Assembly (NCBI GenBank): GCA_026390435.1
Contig: JAPLFY010000100.1
Location: 1-64,000, forward strand
Length of the DNA: 64,000 nucleotides
From: Pseudomonadota bacterium
GTDB lineage: Bacteria > Bdellovibrionota_B > Oligoflexia > Oligoflexales > CAIYRB01
Direction: 5' to 3'
This document shows positions 33,386-42,274 of this stretch, piece by piece. Every line of letters begins with the position of its first letter. The stretch's first letter is position 1. The translations under genes were made by a program, and so were the position numbers. Under the pieces are notes generated by a model. That model was not told where the DNA came from and did no database searches. It saw nothing but the letters and a program-made list of their open reading frames with translations.

Positions 33386-34851
33386 CGATTCATGACGGTG
33401 CTTCGATCTATTTTCTCGGCATCGGCGGAACTGGCATGGCCTCGGTTGCAGGTCTATGTGCGGAGGCAGGTTACAGCGTCCGCGGGAGCGATGCGGGTGT
33501 ATACCCACCCATGTCTAGCATGCTTGCAGATCTTGGAATTCCGGTCCAGACGCCATACAGCGCCAACAACCTAGATGGCGTCAAGGCCGACATGGTGGTG
33601 GTCGCCAATGTGCTGTCTCGAGGCAACGCTGAGTTGGAGGCCGCGCTCGCGGCAAAAATGCCAGTGACTAGCTTTCCGCAGCTATTGGGAGACCTATTTT
33701 TAAAAAATAGAATCCCGTGCGTCGTCGCAGGCACACACGGGAAAACCACCACTTCATCTTTACTCAGCCACGTCTTAAATGAGCTGGGAGAGGACCCTAG
33801 TTTCGTGATTGGGGGCATACCCCGCAATTTCCCCAGGAGCTTTCGCCTAGCAAAAAGCCGCCTATTTGTCGTTGAAGGTGACGAATACGACACCGCCTTC
33901 TTCGACAAAGGCCCAAAGTTCCTTCATTACCACCCTCGCCACTTGATCCTTAATAATCTCGAATACGATCATGCAGATATTTATCCAAACCTTGAGGCGA
34001 TTACGGCTCAATTCGTTAAACTCGCTAAGTTGGTTCCAGACTCCGGAGCGATCATTGCTAATATTGATGATCCGGGGATTTGTGAGGTTCTGAACCAAGC
34101 CGGGCTGCGTGACCGTGTTCTGAGTGTGTCGACTTTAGGCAATACACCGACTGCAGATGTATGCGTGGCAAATTATACCGCCAAACCCGATGGCGCCGGC
34201 GGTCAAGAGTGGACCGCCACGATCCACACAAAGGATCTGGGCAGTCTGACGATAAGAACGCAGCTCTCGGGCCGCCACAACCTGGCAAATATCGCCCAGG
34301 TGATCGGCTGCTTGCTAAGCCTTCAGAGGTCCGGTCACCTACGCCAGGATTTGGACGAACAAAAGATTGCGGCAGCTATTTACTCATTCCGCAACGTTCA
34401 GCGCCGCCTAGACCTTTTGGCCAGTGCCAATGACATCGAAATTTACGAAGATTTCGCCCACCATCCTACCGCGGTCAAACTGGTTATCGAGGGCTTCAAA
34501 ACGGTCTATCCGCTCAAACGCTTAGTCGTCGCGTTCGAGCCGCGCAGTGCTAGCCAAAGGCGAAACGTGTTCCAGAAAGCTTTCGCTGAGGCCCTAAGTT
34601 TAGCCGATCAGGTGTATATCGGTGAATGCATGACGGACCAACGTATTCCCGAGGAACAGAGGATGAATATCGACCAACTTCGGCACGCCATTGGACCGAA
34701 GGCCCAAACCTTCCGCACCAATGCAGAGCTGGAAGAGGGGCTGAAACTGGCTCTGGCTCCGGGAGACGCGATTATCTTTATGTCGAGTGGAAGCTTTTCT
34801 GGGGTCCAACACAGATTGGCAAAGCACTTAAGTGATCGTGAAAAGTTATAG
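33382..34851 (+). CDS. mpl: UDP-MurNAc:L-Ala-gamma-D-Glu-meso-DAP ligase
   Basis: 489 residues. Mur-ligase fold: FLGIGGTGMASVAGL at the N-terminus, ATP-binding AGTHGKTTTSS, and ALEYDHAD-type metal/substrate region LNNLEYDHADIYPN. It is Mpl and not MurC because of GSDAGVYPPMSSML and VVEGDEYDTAFFDKGPKFLH, both characteristic of Mpl. The enzyme attaches recycled tripeptide to UDP-MurNAc. It overlaps ldcA by 4 bases. A 7-bp hairpin at 34899-34916 lies downstream. Confidence 0.93.
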   Translation: MTIHDGASIYFLGIGGTGMASVAGLCAEAGYSVRGSDAGVYPPMSSMLADLGIPVQTPYSANNLDGVKADMVVVANVLSRGNAELEAALAAKMPVTSFPQLLGDLFLKNRIPCVVAGTHGKTTTSSLLSHVLNELGEDPSFVIGGIPRNFPRSFRLAKSRLFVVEGDEYDTAFFDKGPKFLHYHPRHLILNNLEYDHADIYPNLEAITAQFVKLAKLVPDSGAIIANIDDPGICEVLNQAGLRDRVLSVSTLGNTPTADVCVANYTAKPDGAGGQEWTATIHTKDLGSLTIRTQLSGRHNLANIAQVIGCLLSLQRSGHLRQDLDEQKIAAAIYSFRNVQRRLDLLASANDIEIYEDFAHHPTAVKLVIEGFKTVYPLKRLVVAFEPRSASQRRNVFQKAFAEALSLADQVYIGECMTDQRIPEEQRMNIDQLRHAIGPKAQTFRTNAELEEGLKLALAPGDAIIFMSSGSFSGVQHRLAKHLSDREKL

Positions 34852-34898
34852 CCAGATAAAAAAGATCTGAATGCCACTTCGGCTACACTTTATGCCTA

Positions 34899-34916
34899 GC
34901 CGAGTGATGACTCGGC
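34899..34916 (+). terminator. Possible weak terminator hairpin after mpl
   Basis: GCCGAGT-GATG-ACTCGGC is a perfect 7-bp stem with a 4-base loop, 48 bases after the mpl stop. Only AAATTCTT follows, with no T-run, so it may need a factor or only protect the 3' end. Confidence 0.35.
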
Positions 34917-35069
34917 AAATTCTTAAAATGCGCACTTGCATTTCTAATGAGTTGGGAGCACATTCTAATCTAGTTGCATACGGTTGCCGTGTACGTCGAT
35001 TTACCACGGTAGTTTCCGTGGGATAACAGAAAATTCCGTAGGAATGATCGGTTTTTTAGGAGAGATCAC

Positions 35070-35567
35070 ATGTTGCTGAAGAAAACAAAACACGTCCTCG
35101 CTGTCGCTACTTTACTGCTCGGGTTTGGATCCTTTGGCTGCACCGATGATGCAAAACCAGAAGAGCCGGTACAACCGACCGTCCAGGCAGAAGCCGCCAA
35201 GGCCCCAGAGCCCGCCGCTTCAGCCGAAGCGCTCGCCCCCAAGACTATCTTCTTTGCTTTCGATGACTACAGCCTCAATGGCGACGCGCAAAGCAACCTA
35301 CAAAGCTTGGCGGACCATCTGAAGAAGACTCAGAACGCTGTGGTACAAATCGAAGGCCACTGCGATGAGCGTGGCTCGGTTGAGTACAACTTGGCTCTTG
35401 GTGAGCGCCGGGCTCAGTCAGTCAAAAACTATCTCGTGCAACTCGGTGTAGAAGGCAGCCGCCTCTCAACGATCAGCTACGGGGAAGAGAAGCCATCTTC
35501 TGATGGCCACGATGAAGCTGCTTGGGCGAAAAACCGCCGCGCAGAGTTCACCCTAACCAATCAGTGA
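35070..35567 (+). CDS. pal: Peptidoglycan-associated lipoprotein
   Basis: 165 residues. Lipobox GSFGC (Cys24), an Ala/Pro/Glu-rich tether (residues about 30-60), and an OmpA-like peptidoglycan-binding domain: FFAFDDYSLNGDAQSNLQSL, IEGHCDERGSVEYNLALGER and RRAEFTL. Pal sits in the outer membrane inner leaflet, binds DAP and is part of the Tol-Pal division machinery. tolB and tol genes are not adjacent here. TTTTTTAGGAGAG precedes the ATG, giving a strong ribosome-binding site. An intrinsic terminator follows. Confidence 0.93.
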   Translation: MLLKKTKHVLAVATLLLGFGSFGCTDDAKPEEPVQPTVQAEAAKAPEPAASAEALAPKTIFFAFDDYSLNGDAQSNLQSLADHLKKTQNAVVQIEGHCDERGSVEYNLALGERRAQSVKNYLVQLGVEGSRLSTISYGEEKPSSDGHDEAAWAKNRRAEFTLTNQ

Positions 35568-35605
35568 TAGTTTGAGAGCCTGGTCTTTCGCCACGGTCTC
35601 GCAAG

Positions 35606-35646
35606 AAAACCGGCTTACCCCGTAACAAAGGGAAGCCGGTTTTTTC
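35606..35646 (+). terminator. Intrinsic terminator after pal
   Basis: AAACCGGCTTACCCC pairs with GGGAAGCCGGTTT around a short loop, with T residues at 35640-35645. This GC-rich stem plus T-run is a standard rho-independent terminator, 39 bases after the pal stop, and it ends the pal transcript before rny. Confidence 0.9.
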
Positions 35647-35800
35647 ATTATGTGACTTTATGGCAGCGAGGACAACGGCTTGCTATTTGTCAATTATGAC
35701 GCTATTATTTTTGTTTTATCGCCAAGTTGGCGATGCCCGTTGGTGTCGCTTTGACATTAAGACCTGACCTGTAACTTAGGTCAACGAAAGGAGTGTATCC

Positions 35801-37369
35801 GTGGACGTTGCCATCGGAATTTTGGTGGCGGTCGTCGGAGTCATATTCGGCCTGCTCGGTGTTGGCGTATTCCTGAATAAGAAGCAACTCGCTGTAGTTT
35901 TCAAGAAGGCCGAAGAAGAGGCCAAGCAACTACGGGAAGAGGCGCGTAAAGAAGCCGACAACATCGTTAAGCAAGCTCTGAAAGAGGCAAAAGACGAAGC
36001 CAGAAGCCGACGCCACCAGTTCGAAGAAGAACACAAGAACCGGCGCAGCGAGATTACTAAACTCGAGACCAAGATCAAGCAGCGAGAGCAGCAGCTTGAG
36101 AAAAAACTGCAAATAGTAGAAAAGCGCGAGACAGAGTTAACGGCGGCGGAGCAATCCTTATCCGATGAAGAGCAAAAATATCAACGGATGAGTGTCGAGT
36201 GCAGTCAGACCCTCGATCACGCGCGCAAGACTCTGCAGAACATCGCCAAAATGTCCCCGGAAGAGGCCAAGCGCGAGCTTATCCGCACTCTTGAAGACGA
36301 GGCCAGGAAAGAAGTCAAAGAAAAGCTTCGCGCCATCGAAGATCAAGCGCGCAAAGAGGCCGAAGATCGAGCAAGAGCTGTGGTCAGCCTTGCAGTACAG
36401 AGGGTTGCCGGAGAGTTTGTTAGCGACGCTACTATCTCCGTAGTGGCGCTACCTAGTGACGATATGAAGGGCCGCATCATCGGGCGCGAGGGTCGCAATA
36501 TTCGAGCGCTGGAACAAGCAACCGGCGTTGATCTAATCATTGACGATACGCCCGAAGCTGTAATCCTATCGTGCTTTAACCCAATACGCAGGGAGATCGC
36601 GAAGATTTCTCTAGAACGTCTGGTCGCAGATGGCCGCATTCATCCTGCGCGCATCGATGAGACGGCAAAGCGGGTCACCAACGAGTTCGAACAGATTATC
36701 CGCGAGGCGGGGGAGCAGGCTGCATTTGATGTCGGAATCACCGATTTGCACCCTGAGCTAATCAAGCATCTGGGCCGTTTAAAGTTCCGAACTGTTGGTG
36801 TGCAAACTGTGTTGCAGCATGCTGTGGAAACCGCTCAGCTTTGCGGCATCATGGCTTCCGAAATGGGACTCAATGTCAAACGCGCTAAGCGCAGTGGTCT
36901 GCTCCACGATATCGGCAAGGCCGTCGATCAAGAAACTGAGGGTCATCACTCCCAAATTGGTGCCGACATCTGTGCCAAGTATGACGAGGCAGAAGTGGTC
37001 GTGAATGCCATCCGGTTACACCACGAGGATGATATCAACCAAGCAAGCCCTTACGCTGTCGTCCTTCACACCGCAAATATGCTGTCTGCCAAAAGGCCCG
37101 GGGCACGGCGTGAAGTCATGGAAACCTACTTAACTCGCCTGACGGATATGGAGAAGCTGGTAAAGGACTTCGAGGGCATAGAGGATGCATACGTGATGCA
37201 GGCCGGCAATGAGGTAAGAGCTATGGTTCGACCTGCTGGCGTGTCTGATCACGATTGCGTGGATCTAGCTAATGAAATTGCCTCGAAGCTGCGCCAAGAG
37301 ATCACGTTTCCAGGCCAAGTGCGGGTGACGGTCGTCCGTGAGAGCCGCGTAACGGATTTTGCCAAGTGA
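35801..37369 (+). CDS. rny: Ribonuclease Y
   Basis: 522 residues from GTG 35801 with AGGAG 8 bases upstream. N-terminal membrane anchor (VAIGILVAVVGVIFGLLGVG), a long coiled coil (about residues 30-200), a KH domain (MKGRIIGREGRNIRALEQAT) and an HD metal domain (GLLHDIGKAVDQETEGHH). RNase Y is the membrane-bound endonuclease starting bulk mRNA decay. The gene overlaps ymdB by 4 bases, the usual pair. Confidence 0.95.
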   Translation: MDVAIGILVAVVGVIFGLLGVGVFLNKKQLAVVFKKAEEEAKQLREEARKEADNIVKQALKEAKDEARSRRHQFEEEHKNRRSEITKLETKIKQREQQLEKKLQIVEKRETELTAAEQSLSDEEQKYQRMSVECSQTLDHARKTLQNIAKMSPEEAKRELIRTLEDEARKEVKEKLRAIEDQARKEAEDRARAVVSLAVQRVAGEFVSDATISVVALPSDDMKGRIIGREGRNIRALEQATGVDLIIDDTPEAVILSCFNPIRREIAKISLERLVADGRIHPARIDETAKRVTNEFEQIIREAGEQAAFDVGITDLHPELIKHLGRLKFRTVGVQTVLQHAVETAQLCGIMASEMGLNVKRAKRSGLLHDIGKAVDQETEGHHSQIGADICAKYDEAEVVVNAIRLHHEDDINQASPYAVVLHTANMLSAKRPGARREVMETYLTRLTDMEKLVKDFEGIEDAYVMQAGNEVRAMVRPAGVSDHDCVDLANEIASKLRQEITFPGQVRVTVVRESRVTDFAK

Positions 37370-38163
37370 CTAAGGTTTTAGCTATCGGTGATGTGATGGG
37401 CAAGGCAGGACGCCGCTGCCTGGATGATTTTTTGCCAAAGTTGCGGGAAGAACACTCGCCTGACATCGTCATTGTCAACGGCGAGAACGCCGCTGGTGGC
37501 TTCGGTCTTACCGAAAAGATCTACAATGACTTTATCCAGAACCATCGCATCGATGCTGTGACCATGGGCAACCATTGGCACGATAAGCGAGAAATTTTTG
37601 AATTCATGAAGCGCACGGATCGGCTCGTGTTGCCCGCGAACATGGGCAACGTCGAGCAAGAGGATATGGGATTGCGCATACTGACGGCGCAAAATGGGAT
37701 CAGGTTCGCAGTAATTAACTGTATCGGCCGAGCCTTCATGCGAGAAGGCAATCGGGATATTTTCAAAACCGTAGATAAGCTTTTGGACCATATTCCAAGC
37801 TCAGTTCGGATTCGGATCATTGATATCCACGCAGAGGCTACCAGTGAGAAGCAAGCACTGGGCTGGTACGTAGCTGGGCGTGCGTCTTTAGTTTACGGCA
37901 CCCACTCTCACGTTCCGACTGCCGACGAGCGCATATTTAACGGGAAAACCGGCTTCTGCACCGATTTAGGCATGACTGGGGCATACAACTCGGTCATTGG
38001 AATCGAGACAGGGGCGGCCATACATCGTCTGCTAACAGGTGAAAAAAAGAAGTTCGAACCGGCTACCGACGATCCGCGTCTTTATGCGATTCTTGCCGAC
38101 ATTGACGATGACTCCGGACATTGTAAGAGCATTCGCCGACTTCGCTACCAACTTGACGATTGA
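37366..38163 (+). CDS. ymdB: YmdB-family metallophosphoesterase (2',3'-cyclic nucleotide type)
   Basis: 265 residues from GTG 37366, overlapping the rny stop. Metal site motifs: LAIGDVMGKAGRRCLDDFLP, VNGENAAGGFGLT, VTMGNHWHDKREI and THSHVPTADERI. B. subtilis YmdB is a phosphodiesterase affecting biofilm and motility gene expression, and it is coupled to RNase Y. The same partner order is kept here. Confidence 0.92.
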   Translation: MTKVLAIGDVMGKAGRRCLDDFLPKLREEHSPDIVIVNGENAAGGFGLTEKIYNDFIQNHRIDAVTMGNHWHDKREIFEFMKRTDRLVLPANMGNVEQEDMGLRILTAQNGIRFAVINCIGRAFMREGNRDIFKTVDKLLDHIPSSVRIRIIDIHAEATSEKQALGWYVAGRASLVYGTHSHVPTADERIFNGKTGFCTDLGMTGAYNSVIGIETGAAIHRLLTGEKKKFEPATDDPRLYAILADIDDDSGHCKSIRRLRYQLDD

Positions 38164-38184
38164 ATATGCTGAGGACCCTAGCTT

Positions 38185-39921
38185 ATGAAGCTGTCGCGAT
38201 TTAGTTATTTAACGATGTTCACCTTGCTGAGTTCCACCCCGACAGCACAGGCTTTCTGGGTGAATGGTAGCGGTCATTACGGACTGCGCGGATCGACCGA
38301 AACGGCGCCGGCATTTCAAGGTAACACTGGAACTTTTCAAGCCATCGAGCAAAGCTTCTTAATGACTGGCGAAGCTCGCTTGAATGACCAATTAAGCACG
38401 TTTGTTGAGCTCCGACTCTTCGAAGACCTTCGCCGGGCGTATTTAGGCAATACTGGGCAACCGGCTGACTGCGCCGGCAGGAGCACCTCTAGCACAGCTG
38501 GATCTTGCGCCGGGCAACACCAAAACACCGGCGAACCTGGCTATAAGCCTTACACCCCCAACATCACCAAGGCGTATGTTCGATATGCATTTGATTACTG
38601 TATTTTAGAGGCAGGCAGGCGCGGGCGAAATTGGGGCCTCGGCATGCTGCTTGACGATGGGACCAAGCCATTTTCGCAGCAAATTTCCGCCTTCGATGGC
38701 GTGACCTGCAATATAAACATTCAGAAGAGTCAGACTCTCGGATTCAGCCTCGGCTACGACAAGTTGGCAGAGACCGGCACACCGGTGGATCCCAACTGGA
38801 ACAATTATCCAGGCCAAGCTGTGGGCACCGGTAACGCCCCGGCCACCGCAAGTCGCGGCTTCGGAGCATACGATCCTTATGATGACTTAGATCAGTACTT
38901 TTTTACTATCGAGTACGATGATCGCAAGTCGAACGCTGGTGCCAACTTCACCAAACAGGTCGGCGTATATTTTGCTCAAATCATGGGCAAACCCTACAAG
39001 ACCGAATATGTCGTTGCGGATCCCAAAAATCTTGGCGCTGGCTCACAGCTAAAAGAAGTTGGAGGCGACGGCACTGACCTGAAGTTTCTCGACTTATATA
39101 CCGGATTTTACCTAGGTGACCTGGCACTTCGAAATGAAGTGCTGTTCCGTATGGGCAAGTCCATGGACCCCAACTGGCTCGCACTCGGCGGGAGCTATGG
39201 TGTCGGTCAGCCGGTGATGAATAACCTGGATTCCGTCGCTATTACCGGTGATTTCGAGTGGACAGTCGCCCATTCGGGTGCACCTCTTGGACCGATTGAG
39301 TTCAACAAAGGCGATATGACACGTCATGTTGTGTTTCTCAACTATGCATTCGCTCCAGGCAACGAGGAGGGCTACAGGAATTTCGACACCGCACCCTCAG
39401 TGGCTGGCTTGGATCCCGCAGTTGCCAGTCAATTGACAAAGTCCTCGCGGAGCACAAATGTTAAATCCGTTCAATTTCATAGAAACTTCAAGCCAGCACT
39501 CCTTCTGTTCAATGCTCAACCAAACGCTGACAGTTTGATAGTTGACGGTGCCTTTAATCCTTCACGTTTTGTGAACGCCACCTTGTTCGCGACTGGTTAT
39601 CGTTATGAAAGCATGGAAACTGGCAACATCGAGGCCAAGTTACTAACCGCTAGTCTCAATGAAGGCGTTCCAACAGAAGTGCAGCAGTATTACGCCGCAA
39701 TCAGCGGGACGGCGGCCGACAACGGTACAAGACCGGCTGGTTTTTATGGCAAGAGCCTAGGTGTAGAGCTAGATGTATCCTATACTTATAAGTTTGGACG
39801 AGAGGCCGAAATCGGCGCCTCTGTGGCGGCTGCGCTACCAGGTAAGGCTTGGCAAATTCGGACAGGCTCAAAGCCAACCGCTGATTTCTTGCTGCAGTCG
39901 ATGGCAGTGTTCCATTTTTAG
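38185..39921 (+). CDS. Large outer-membrane beta-barrel (porin-like) protein
   Basis: 578 residues. Signal peptide ends near TAQAFWVNG. The mature chain is beta-rich and aromatic: GSGHYGLRGSTETAP, GEARLNDQLSTFVELRLF, AYVRYAFDYCILEAGRRGRN, and the end VSYTYKFGREAEIG ... MAVFHF with a terminal Phe, as for BAM substrates. Two Cys near residue 95-110 may form a loop disulfide. Size suits a 16-18-stranded porin or alginate-export-like channel; no substrate is inferred. It follows ymdB by 21 bases, so it may ride on that transcript. Confidence 0.72.
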   Translation: MKLSRFSYLTMFTLLSSTPTAQAFWVNGSGHYGLRGSTETAPAFQGNTGTFQAIEQSFLMTGEARLNDQLSTFVELRLFEDLRRAYLGNTGQPADCAGRSTSSTAGSCAGQHQNTGEPGYKPYTPNITKAYVRYAFDYCILEAGRRGRNWGLGMLLDDGTKPFSQQISAFDGVTCNINIQKSQTLGFSLGYDKLAETGTPVDPNWNNYPGQAVGTGNAPATASRGFGAYDPYDDLDQYFFTIEYDDRKSNAGANFTKQVGVYFAQIMGKPYKTEYVVADPKNLGAGSQLKEVGGDGTDLKFLDLYTGFYLGDLALRNEVLFRMGKSMDPNWLALGGSYGVGQPVMNNLDSVAITGDFEWTVAHSGAPLGPIEFNKGDMTRHVVFLNYAFAPGNEEGYRNFDTAPSVAGLDPAVASQLTKSSRSTNVKSVQFHRNFKPALLLFNAQPNADSLIVDGAFNPSRFVNATLFATGYRYESMETGNIEAKLLTASLNEGVPTEVQQYYAAISGTAADNGTRPAGFYGKSLGVELDVSYTYKFGREAEIGASVAAALPGKAWQIRTGSKPTADFLLQSMAVFHF

Positions 39922-39947
39922 AGGGTGTGTGACGACGAGGAGGTTTT

Positions 39948-41390
39948 ATGACAGAGCATGGTCCGGACTGGAGTGCCTATCAGCGCTTAGACGATGCGGC
40001 TATCATAGATTTCCTCACCTCAACTGCTGGTGTATTGACTGATCACGGGATCATCAGCAGCAAAGACACGGATAATCTGCGACTAGTGCTCAGCGGTCTG
40101 AACCCGGGTGCTGGCGGCAGAACATTAATACTCGCTATTAAACGCGAGCGAGCAGAGTACCTCGAGTTGCTTTTGGCCCGTTTTGGCATCAACGGCCTGT
40201 GCTTGAATATACTTCGCTTTACCATTCGCAATTGCCTAATGGCCACCACTGCTAGCTTAGGACAGATCGGACAGGCTTTATTAAAAAGAGCGGAACTTCT
40301 TTTTAACCGCCCGTTTCTTCTTCAAAGTGACGGTCACCCGGAGCGTCAGGTGCTTTTCTCGGCGCTAATTGTAGACTTTGTGTCATCCATAGCTAACACA
40401 TGCCAAGTCATCGGTGATGAACTAGGCAACCTAGCTCGCATGGCACCTTGCGATCTGCCCTTATCTACGGCCAAAGATGAGGAAATTGATCGGGATATCG
40501 CCGCAGCACTAGGCTTTGCTAGTATCGATCAACACTGCCTCCCTGGCTACATCACCGAAGATTCAAAAAGGAAAATTGCTCAAGCTTTGGTGGCTATGGC
40601 TGATAACGCAATGCAATTCGCCGAGCAATTGATTTGGAATACAAGCGAGGAAGCTGCACACGATCTTATCTCGGCGGGGGAGCTACTCAAGCTCGAGAGT
40701 CAGAGACTAGCGGCAATGGACCTCCCGCGTGGCGAAAGTCTCGTGATCTGGGAGGTGAGGCGCCGCCATATTATCGAATGTATAGTCGGGCTAAATCAAA
40801 CCATAGACCTTGTTGGTAACAGCCTTATCGCTGCTCTGGGTGTGGAAATCACTAGACCAACACAATTAGTGACGGAATCAGGTAAACGCAGGTTGATTTT
40901 TGACTTGATGGCCTCAGGTTTACCAGCAAAAAGAGCTAAATTAGCGGTCTCTGATCTATTGAGTTACTTATCAAACAATGCCCTGAGACCCGAGCAAGTC
41001 CTGCCCGCGGAACTCAATCGTATAAACCCCGACCTAACGTCGTCGTCCCTGAATACTCTTGGAATATTATTCAACGACAGTTCACTTATGACGCTGGCTG
41101 CTAGTGAGAAGAAAACGACCCTAATTCGAGCCTCTGGATTGGCTAAGATCTTCGGCAACATTAGTCCAACCGCAGTGGTGGCAATGTTGTTTTTAATTTT
41201 GAGTGGTGGCTGCGGCTTGAAAACAGCGCCTCAAAGCACGGTTAGTGAGCTACGGCCTGATATTCCATTTCACATTACAGAGCCGAGTAAAGCGGTTGAC
41301 GAGAGCCGTAGAGGCCAGGAAACTCAGGCGGCACCGCAGCTCAAGGCAGGAGAAGGTGGCGATGGCAACGTTGAGAGAAAATCTTTCTGA
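39948..41390 (+). CDS. Degenerate argininosuccinate-lyase-like protein fused to a lipobox/membrane segment
   Basis: 480 residues with an open frame throughout. Residues about 20-360 align by eye with argininosuccinate lyase: an N-terminal LTDHGIISSKDTDNLRLVLS (cf. GIIs..da..I..gL), CDLPLSTAKDEEIDRDIAAA (cf. CPLGSGAL...IDRE), LGFASIDQHCLPGYI, FAEQLIWNTSEE and, near residue 309, TESGKRRLIFDLMASGLPAK (cf. aTDLADyLV.kG.pFReAH). The catalytic GSSxMPQKKNPD loop and the TH-QxAQP motif are absent, so activity is unlikely. After residue ~400 a hydrophobic helix ends in LILSGGC (Cys422), then GLKTAPQS, resembling the small LptM-like lipoprotein seen between argH and lysA in delta-proteobacteria. The gene overlaps dapA by 29 bases. 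Confidence 0.65.
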   Translation: MTEHGPDWSAYQRLDDAAIIDFLTSTAGVLTDHGIISSKDTDNLRLVLSGLNPGAGGRTLILAIKRERAEYLELLLARFGINGLCLNILRFTIRNCLMATTASLGQIGQALLKRAELLFNRPFLLQSDGHPERQVLFSALIVDFVSSIANTCQVIGDELGNLARMAPCDLPLSTAKDEEIDRDIAAALGFASIDQHCLPGYITEDSKRKIAQALVAMADNAMQFAEQLIWNTSEEAAHDLISAGELLKLESQRLAAMDLPRGESLVIWEVRRRHIIECIVGLNQTIDLVGNSLIAALGVEITRPTQLVTESGKRRLIFDLMASGLPAKRAKLAVSDLLSYLSNNALRPEQVLPAELNRINPDLTSSSLNTLGILFNDSSLMTLAASEKKTTLIRASGLAKIFGNISPTAVVAMLFLILSGGCGLKTAPQSTVSELRPDIPFHITEPSKAVDESRRGQETQAAPQLKAGEGGDGNVERKSF

Positions 41391-42273
41391 TTTCCATGGT
41401 GTGTGGACGGCTATTGCGACGCCCTTCCGGACCGACCAGCAGATCGACTGGCAGGCTTTTGAAAAGCTTTTGTCCCTGCAAGATCAAGGCAATGTCAGCG
41501 GCATAGTAATTTCTGGAACCACTGGTGAGTCGCCGACCCTAACGGTACCAGAGAAATTATCCCTCATTCGCAAAGCTCGGGCTTTTTTAAGTCCAAGGGT
41601 TAGAGTGATGGCTGGTACCGGCGATAACAACACCCAACAGAGTGTTGAACTGTCTCGCCTAGCAGAAGACGCCGGGGCTGACAGTCTTCTAGTGGTCACG
41701 CCACCATACAATAAGCCTACGACTGCTGGACTTATTCGCCATTACCGAGCGATTACGGACAGCGTGAGCATTCCCGTTTGCCTATATCATGTCCCGAGCC
41801 GCACAGCTCATATGCTTACTGTCGACCAAATGACCACTGTCTGCAAAGAGGGAAATGTCAAAGCGGTCAAAGAAGCCAGTGCAGATTTAGGCTTTTTCTC
41901 ACGCAGCCTTCATGCGACCGCAATCCCGTTTTTATCTGGCGACGACACCACATATCTTGCCTGTTTAGCCGTTGGTGGTAAGGGTGTGATCAGCGTCATA
42001 GCTAACATTTTTCCACGCGAGATGGTTGCGCTCACCAATGCTTTCCACGCCCGCGATTTGACCAAGGCTCAGGCCATACACCACGGCCTCATGCCCGCGA
42101 TTGACGTGATGTTTTGTGAAACAAATCCCGGTCCATTAAAATCTGCCCTGGAAACACTTGGGATTGCTAAGAATGTGGTCCGAGCCCCCCTAGCGGAGGT
42201 GTCGGAAGCCAACAGACGCCGCATTGCTGAGACTGTTTTGGCGGCTAAAGAACAGCTCAAAGGACTGCTTTAA
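41362..42273 (+). CDS. dapA: 4-hydroxy-tetrahydrodipicolinate synthase
   Basis: 303 residues. Motifs: GVWTAIATPFRTDQQIDWQA, ISGTTGESPTLT (GTTGE), VVTPPYNKPT, LYHVPSRTAH with the catalytic Tyr, and NVKAVKEASADL with the Schiff-base Lys. It condenses pyruvate and aspartate semialdehyde, the first step to DAP and lysine. ATG 41362 has GGAG about 10 bases upstream and lies 29 bases inside the previous gene. dapB follows after 1 base. Confidence 0.95.
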   Translation: MATLRENLSDFHGVWTAIATPFRTDQQIDWQAFEKLLSLQDQGNVSGIVISGTTGESPTLTVPEKLSLIRKARAFLSPRVRVMAGTGDNNTQQSVELSRLAEDAGADSLLVVTPPYNKPTTAGLIRHYRAITDSVSIPVCLYHVPSRTAHMLTVDQMTTVCKEGNVKAVKEASADLGFFSRSLHATAIPFLSGDDTTYLACLAVGGKGVISVIANIFPREMVALTNAFHARDLTKAQAIHHGLMPAIDVMFCETNPGPLKSALETLGIAKNVVRAPLAEVSEANRRRIAETVLAAKEQLKGLL

Positions 42274-42274
42274 T

